Shown in pieces: positions 59,195 through 64,000 of a stretch of DNA of 64,000 bases. Position numbers and translations under genes: made by a program. The DNA is from Neoalteromonas facilis (GTDB lineage: Bacteria; Pseudomonadota; Gammaproteobacteria; Enterobacterales; Alteromonadaceae): NCBI RefSeq assembly GCF_002807665.1, contig NZ_PEAY01000007.1, positions 53,720 through 117,719 of the forward strand, in the 5' to 3' direction. The notes under the pieces were generated by a model that saw only the letters and a program-made list of their open reading frames with translations, had not been told where the DNA came from and did no database searches. Every line of letters begins with the position of its first letter. Positions within the stretch are counted from its first letter, which is position 1.

Positions 59195-60350
59195 TCGGAT
59201 TAAAATCGCCCTCGGATTATGCATATTGGTTGTCGTTAGTTTTGCCACGCCAGTGCATGCCATTACCGTAGGTGCTGAACAACCGCAACACTATCTTAGC
59301 GATCTCAAAGACAAGCGTGTTGGCTTAGTCGTCAATCAATCCTCGCGTGCGTTTGGTCAGCATTTGGTCGACTATTTGATATCACAGAACGTTTCGGTAA
59401 CGGCTATATACTCGCCTGAGCACGGCTTTCGAGGCGACAAAGGCGCTGGCGAGAAAGTTAATGATGACAAAGACGACGCGACTGGCATCCCCATTTTTTC
59501 TTTATATGGCAAGACGCGCAAACCAACAGATGACATGCTCAGCAATGTGGATGTGTTGTTGTTCGATATTCAAGATGTTGGCGTGCGCTTTTATACCTAC
59601 ATCAGCACCTTACATTACGTCTTAGAAGCCGCTGCCGCTCATCATATTAAGGTTATCGTATTAGACCGCCCCAACCCCAATATCCAATATGTTGATGGGC
59701 CCATATTAGAGCCAGAATTTACTTCTTTTGTTGGCATGCATCCGATCCCCATATTACATGGGATGACCGTAGCTGAATTAGCCCAAATGATGATTGGCGA
59801 GCAATGGCTTTCCGTTTCACAGCAACCTACAGTCAAAGTTGTCCCCGTTGCTGATTACACCAGAGAAACCCCTTACTCTTTGCCGATTGCGCCGAGTCCT
59901 AATCTACCCAACGATCAAGCGATTCGCTTATACCCAAGTTTGTGTTTATTCGAACCCACCATCATGAGTATTGGTCGTGGCACACCTTTTCCGTTCCAAG
60001 TGTTAGGACACAACCAGATCAATATGGGTGACTTTGCCTTTACTCCGATCAGTATGCCAACCAGTGCGCCTACTCCTAAATTACAAGACACCGCTTTGTT
60101 GGGGATCGACTTGCGCGCCAGTGAACTTTCAGGACTTTCATTAGCACTATTACTTGAGAGCTATCAACTTAGCCAGCAACAGGGGATTGAGTTTTTCACT
60201 TCGCCGACTTTTTTCGACAAATTAGCTGGGACAGACAAGCTACGACTCGCGATTATGAGCGGAGCGTCAGAGAAGGACATTCGACACCAGTGGCAAGCCG
60301 GTCTGACAGATTTTTTGCATCGACGCCAAGCCTATTTACTGTATCAGTAA
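59187..60350 (+). CDS. namZ: Exo-beta-N-acetylmuramidase NamZ (DUF1343)
   Basis: A 387-residue secreted protein with signal peptide [19 protein letters not shown] and the DUF1343 core: [68 protein letters not shown] and VLDRPNPN. YbbC of Bacillus and relatives are known exo-muramidases that release terminal MurNAc from glycan fragments. The signal places it in the periplasm. It starts inside murQ, so the symporter, murQ and namZ form one operon. It would supply the MurNAc the symporter could import. Confidence 0.88.
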   Translation: MVNRIKIALGLCILVVVSFATPVHAITVGAEQPQHYLSDLKDKRVGLVVNQSSRAFGQHLVDYLISQNVSVTAIYSPEHGFRGDKGAGEKVNDDKDDATGIPIFSLYGKTRKPTDDMLSNVDVLLFDIQDVGVRFYTYISTLHYVLEAAAAHHIKVIVLDRPNPNIQYVDGPILEPEFTSFVGMHPIPILHGMTVAELAQMMIGEQWLSVSQQPTVKVVPVADYTRETPYSLPIAPSPNLPNDQAIRLYPSLCLFEPTIMSIGRGTPFPFQVLGHNQINMGDFAFTPISMPTSAPTPKLQDTALLGIDLRASELSGLSLALLLESYQLSQQQGIEFFTSPTFFDKLAGTDKLRLAIMSGASEKDIRHQWQAGLTDFLHRRQAYLLYQ

Positions 60351-60828
60351 ACACGGTTTGAAATGTCTCAGCAGGCATTCGGGGTACGTGAATAGATTGC
60401 TCCAAGAGCAACTTCTAGTACAGAGCGAAATTGGTTGTTTAGCTGTTCAATGAAATAGCTACAAGGCCATTTTGTGGATAATTTGGTTGAAACTCATTAC
60501 ATAGTTAAGGTCGGCCAAAGACAATCAGCCGACGTTCAGAGTTGTGTTTTGCGACTTCAGGTTCGTACCATATAGTTGCCGATCATAAATTCTCAATGGC
60601 TGTCTGCTGTTACCGTAAAAGAGCCGTTCGCTAATTTATTAACCTCTCTGAAATAACTCTTCAATAATTACCAATTGAATCAGATAATTTGACTGCCAAT
60701 TAGACCCTGGATCGCAGCCATAAGAAGCACATCTATTTTTTCAAGTTCCTATATTTTTTTATGTCTATACTTGCTAATGAATTAGAATTAGTCTGTAAAG
60801 AATCTCTAATTAAGGAATATTCAGAAAC
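60351..60828. other. Intergenic region upstream of the hybrid kinase
   Basis: About 478 bp with no credible gene and no clear terminator after namZ. A purine-rich AAGGAAT lies shortly before the kinase ATG and may be its ribosome-binding site. I see no repeat, operator or RNA structure I can support. Confidence 0.5.
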
Positions 60829-63402
60829 ATGAAATATCCGATTGAGCATCCTCTGGAAGAAGAGAGGTTAAAGCAACTTTATCGATATTCCATTCTCGAT
60901 ACTGCTCCAGAAGAAAAATTCGATGAAGTGGTGGAATTTGTTCAAGAAGAGTTTGGTGTCCCAATTTCACTGATATCCCTTGTAGACAGTTCAAGACAAT
61001 GGTTTAAAGCCGCGAAAGGACTCGAAGCGAAAGAAACCGGAAGGGACATTTCTTTTTGTGGGCACGCCATATTGGAAGGAGATGTATTTGAAGTCCAGGA
61101 TGCATCGAAAGACCCTCGATTTTCCGATAACCCCCTAGTTACAAACGACCCTAACATCAAATTTTATGCGGGCGCTCAACTGATTACTGAAGAAGGGTTA
61201 CCGCTTGGTACACTGTGCATCATCGACTCTAAACCAAGACGTTTAACACATTCGCAAAAGAAACTTCTAAGATTGCTCGCTACGCAAGTGATGAGGCTAA
61301 TTGAGAGTAGAAAGCAAAAACTGTTGCTTGATGAATATACTCAAGTGATTCACGCAGAAAAGAAGATGCTTGAGGCGATATCTAATTTACAAAAAGCGTA
61401 CATTAAAGGTGATGAAGGATATCGAATCTTTTCACGTTTTTTAGGGGAATTATTGCAGTTAACTCAAAGTGAGTATGGTTTTATCGGTGAAGTACTCACA
61501 GGGGAAAATGGCTCGCCATTTTTAAAGACGCACGCCATTACTGATATTTCATGGAATGATGAGACCTCTCACTGGTATAAAAAGAATGCACCAAATGGAC
61601 TTGAATTTACGAACTTAGACACTCTATTCGGTTATGTCATTAAATCCGGCGAGTTATTAATCGCTAACGACGCACCCAATCATTCTCTATCAGGAGGTAT
61701 ACCGCCGGGCCATCCTCCACTTAACCGATTCTTAGGTATTCCATTTAAAAAGTCCGGTGAATTGATTGGAATGATTGGATTTGCCAACAGGCCAGATGAT
61801 TATACTGAAAATCTAGTCGACTCTCTTAAACCGGTGCTAGATACTTGTACTCAGTTAATTATCTCTTACAGGGAAAAAGAATCTAAAAGGCAAAGTGAAG
61901 CGCGTTTACAAAAAGAGCAAGAAAAAAGTCGCAAGCTCGCTGAATATTTTAATTCTATCTACCGCTTTTCTCAGGACGGCATAGTCGAAGTTGACCCTGT
62001 CAACGGTTCCATCACCGATTGTAATGAGGCATTTAGTCAAATGCTTGGTTACACTTTGAATGAGCTAATTGGCATGACAGTGGATGATATTTCGATTGAA
62101 AAAGGGCATATCGCTCAATTATTGAAAAAATCCAAAGAAGAAGGTCAAGGTTCAAATACACTGACGATTGAAAAGGAATATATTCATCGAAACGGACATC
62201 ATGTGCCCGTTGAGGTAGATGTTTTTTGGTCGCGAAATGAGAAAGATGATTCGATTTCCTTATGGGGCCTGGTTCGGAACCTGACGGAACAAAAAGAAAA
62301 AGAACTCAAAAGGATACAGGAACAAAAAATGAATTCGCTAGGCACTCTCTCTGGTGGCGTAGCGCATGACTTTAATAACATCCTAAGTATTATATTATCC
62401 AACGCGGAATTGGCTGCTCATTTTAATCAAAATGAAAAGGTAGCTAAACGTCTAGAAACCATAAAAGAGGCCTCTCAACGAGGGGCTGAGTTATCACGTA
62501 AGATACTATCTTTCGCGCGTAAATCGGAGGTTAAAAAGGCCTCAATAGACCTGAAAGAAACCTTATCAACGTCACTTCAATTGGTAGAATCTCTGATACC
62601 CTCATCCATAAAGTTAGCCGTAGAACTCGATGATGTGGGTAATGTAACATCTAATCAGAATGACATTTCACAAATATTGCTCAATCTCATATCCAACGCT
62701 GTTCAAGCCATTTCTCCAAACTCTGGAAAAATATCAGTCAAACTCTCAAGTTCCCCCTCTTTGAAAGACGCAATTATCACTATCGAGGATGATGGTGAAG
62801 GAATTAAGGAATCAATCCTACAAAAAATATTTGACCCATTTTTCACAACGAAACATCAAAAAAACGGAACAGGACTAGGGCTCTCAACTGTTTTTGCAAT
62901 TGTGGAGGAAATGGACGGAGAAATTATTGTGGACTCTAAAGTTGGGGAAGGCACTAAATTTGAAATTCATCTGCCAACAAATATAGATAAATCAATAAGT
63001 GTAGCGAATTCATCAACCGAGGTTGGTCATACAGATCGCCAGATGAAAATTCTTATCCTTGAGGATGAGCCTGCATTACTTGAAGTATATACCGAGAGTC
63101 TTCGAGCGAGGACACACAGTGTAGAAGGTTATTCAGATGGCACTGCTGCTCTTGAGGCGCTCGATGAGGCAAATGGCGATATTGATGTCATTATAACGGA
63201 TGACGAAATGCCGAATATGAAAGGAACAGAGTTCATACAAAAGGCTATTCTAAGAAATCCAAACATTTTCACTATATTGGTCACGGGTAATGTGTCTGAA
63301 GAGGCTGCAAGACTTCAAGGAGAAAGGGTTATCCAAAAAGTATTTCAAAAACCCGTATCTCTAGATGAAATCTGCAGTTATATCGAAATGAATCAAGGTT
63401 AG
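60829..63402 (+). CDS. Hybrid sensor histidine kinase (GAF-GAF-PAS-HisKA-HATPase-REC)
   Basis: An 857-residue cytoplasmic kinase with no membrane segment. An N-terminal GAF domain (about 20-165: ISLISLVDSSRQWFKAAKGL, FCGHAILEG, YAGAQLITEEGLPLGTLCIID) is followed by a second GAF (about 195-350), a PAS domain (about 375-490) and HisKA with phospho-His513 (SGGVAHDFNNILSIIL). The HATPase has N box QILLNLISNAVQAI, DDGEGI and GTGLGLS. A C-terminal receiver from residue 739 has the acidic pair E745/D746 and phospho-Asp791. No partner regulator is adjacent. The gene is AT-richer (about 38-40% GC in two hand-counted 60-bp samples) than its neighbours, possibly acquired. Confidence 0.92.
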   Translation: MKYPIEHPLEEERLKQLYRYSILDTAPEEKFDEVVEFVQEEFGVPISLISLVDSSRQWFKAAKGLEAKETGRDISFCGHAILEGDVFEVQDASKDPRFSDNPLVTNDPNIKFYAGAQLITEEGLPLGTLCIIDSKPRRLTHSQKKLLRLLATQVMRLIESRKQKLLLDEYTQVIHAEKKMLEAISNLQKAYIKGDEGYRIFSRFLGELLQLTQSEYGFIGEVLTGENGSPFLKTHAITDISWNDETSHWYKKNAPNGLEFTNLDTLFGYVIKSGELLIANDAPNHSLSGGIPPGHPPLNRFLGIPFKKSGELIGMIGFANRPDDYTENLVDSLKPVLDTCTQLIISYREKESKRQSEARLQKEQEKSRKLAEYFNSIYRFSQDGIVEVDPVNGSITDCNEAFSQMLGYTLNELIGMTVDDISIEKGHIAQLLKKSKEEGQGSNTLTIEKEYIHRNGHHVPVEVDVFWSRNEKDDSISLWGLVRNLTEQKEKELKRIQEQKMNSLGTLSGGVAHDFNNILSIILSNAELAAHFNQNEKVAKRLETIKEASQRGAELSRKILSFARKSEVKKASIDLKETLSTSLQLVESLIPSSIKLAVELDDVGNVTSNQNDISQILLNLISNAVQAISPNSGKISVKLSSSPSLKDAIITIEDDGEGIKESILQKIFDPFFTTKHQKNGTGLGLSTVFAIVEEMDGEIIVDSKVGEGTKFEIHLPTNIDKSISVANSSTEVGHTDRQMKILILEDEPALLEVYTESLRARTHSVEGYSDGTAALEALDEANGDIDVIITDDEMPNMKGTEFIQKAILRNPNIFTILVTGNVSEEAARLQGERVIQKVFQKPVSLDEICSYIEMNQG

Positions 63403-63824
63403 TGATTGAGGTTATACGACCGCTATCTAACGTATTTGCGCCAATGACCAGCAGCCAATCTTATAACTTTTTATATTTATTGCAGTCATGCGAGTAAGCA
63501 AAATTTCAAGAAAATGAATGACGGCAAATTTTAAAAAAGCAGTCATAGTGAAAGGTGTATAGCCAACGGCTGCTTTTCGCTCATAGCTGTCGAAGCTATT
63601 CTGCCAATTCAACGTCAGCAAAACGTACGTAGCTGAAGAATAGCCTTGTCTGGCAACAACAGACAAAGAGCTGACATTTCACTGGGCAATTATCAAAGAC
63701 TGCTTTGCCGTTGTAGCGGCCTCTACTTAAACAATTTCCGACTTAAACTGTGTCTTTTACCTTTCCGTTAGCACAGACTTAGATTTCGGCTATAGGTTAT
63801 CTAACATCGACGCTTTATAAGTAC
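63403..63824. other. Intergenic region downstream of the hybrid kinase
   Basis: About 422 bp between two convergent genes. A 79-residue open frame (63427-63666, minus) has no signal, ribosome-binding site or family resemblance. I see no terminator hairpin that is convincing, and no repeat or mobile-element end. Confidence 0.5.
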
Positions 63825-64000
63825 TCAGAACGAAAAACGCACACCTATGTTAAACGTCGTGATTTTTCCGTACTCATAGCCTGCATTTAGTGTGATGTTC
63901 GGAAGGAAATGCCAGCGTCCGTTCACACCTAACAGTACGTCAGATTCGAAGGGGTCTGAACCGCTGGATGCAATACCACCGACCGCTGTGTAACGTGCAT
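63825..64000 (-). CDS. Outer-membrane beta-barrel protein, C-terminal part (cut by window edge)
   Basis: Reading leftward from 64000, about 58 codons end at a TGA at 63825-63827. The translation (RYTAVGGIASSG, VLLGVNGRWHFLPNITLNAGYEYG, then GVRFSF) alternates like barrel strands and ends in the C-terminal Phe of outer-membrane proteins. It is too short for the track of long frames but the reading frame is clean. The family cannot be named from this tail; small OmpA- or OmpW-like barrels are possible. Confidence 0.7.
   Translation of the reverse strand, partial: ARYTAVGGIASSGSDPFESDVLLGVNGRWHFLPNITLNAGYEYGKITTFNIGVRFSF

Noticed and set aside
63427-63666. 79-residue open frame after the hybrid kinase, considered as a transposase remnant
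   Set aside because: No transposase motif, no inverted repeats and no ribosome-binding site could be found around it.

Overview
The window looks like a chromosomal segment of a marine gammaproteobacterium, most likely Alteromonadales (Alteromonadaceae-like). The evidence is a complete Na+-NQR operon, two large TonB-dependent receptors (one Oar-like), FabV enoyl reductase, a divergent mdh/argR pair, a TRAP transporter, fadBA and a Sua5-type threonylcarbamoyl-AMP synthase. Base composition is moderate (mid-40s % GC in hand-counted samples). I see no rRNA, tRNA, CRISPR array, IS element or prophage; almost all of it is core chromosome.

Layout. 1-4637: a LytS/LytTR two-component pair (regulator cut by the left edge) divergent from a TonB-dependent receptor. 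4739-8806 (minus): dinB, an M17 aminopeptidase, an MFS transporter and a DUF1653 protein packed head to tail behind a LexA box. 8983-10701: an S41-like secreted protein and an outer-membrane barrel protein. 10958-18139 (minus): nqrABCDEF, apbE, nqrM, i.e. the sodium pump plus its flavin- and iron-insertion factors. 18631-23748 (minus): fabV, a three-gene TRAP transporter and an FklB-type isomerase. 23902-28751: ppc, a small STAS-like protein, mdh and argR. 28845-36557: a phosphate-linked block of phoD, an Oar-like TonB receptor, and a divergent pair encoding a PhnD-like binding protein and a two-pass membrane protein with a cytoplasmic domain. 36619-44412: udk and nupC, a 2OG-Fe(II) oxygenase, an M28 peptidase with a transglutaminase/TPR lipoprotein, then ParA, a zinc-ribbon protein and Sua5. 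44439-51433: pepQ, slt and fadBA. 51607-55489: an NAD(P)-binding protein, a lipoprotein, an SxxK hydrolase-like protein and a diguanylate cyclase. 55480-60350: alr divergent from a sodium/solute symporter, murQ and namZ (peptidoglycan sugar salvage). 60829-63402: an AT-rich hybrid histidine kinase between long non-coding flanks. 63825-64000: the C-terminus of an outer-membrane barrel protein cut by the right edge.

How the genes work together. NQR supplies the sodium gradient used by symporters such as the one beside murQ. The best regulatory signals are a CTGT-N8-ACAG LexA operator before dinB, PhoB-type 7-4-7 direct repeats before phoD (three units) and before the Oar-like receptor (two units), and a nested palindrome between alr and the symporter. 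The Pho boxes suggest that phoD and the receptor are co-induced by phosphate starvation. The PhnD-like/membrane-protein pair next to them is the best candidate for an undescribed sensing system, but that is inference from topology and context.
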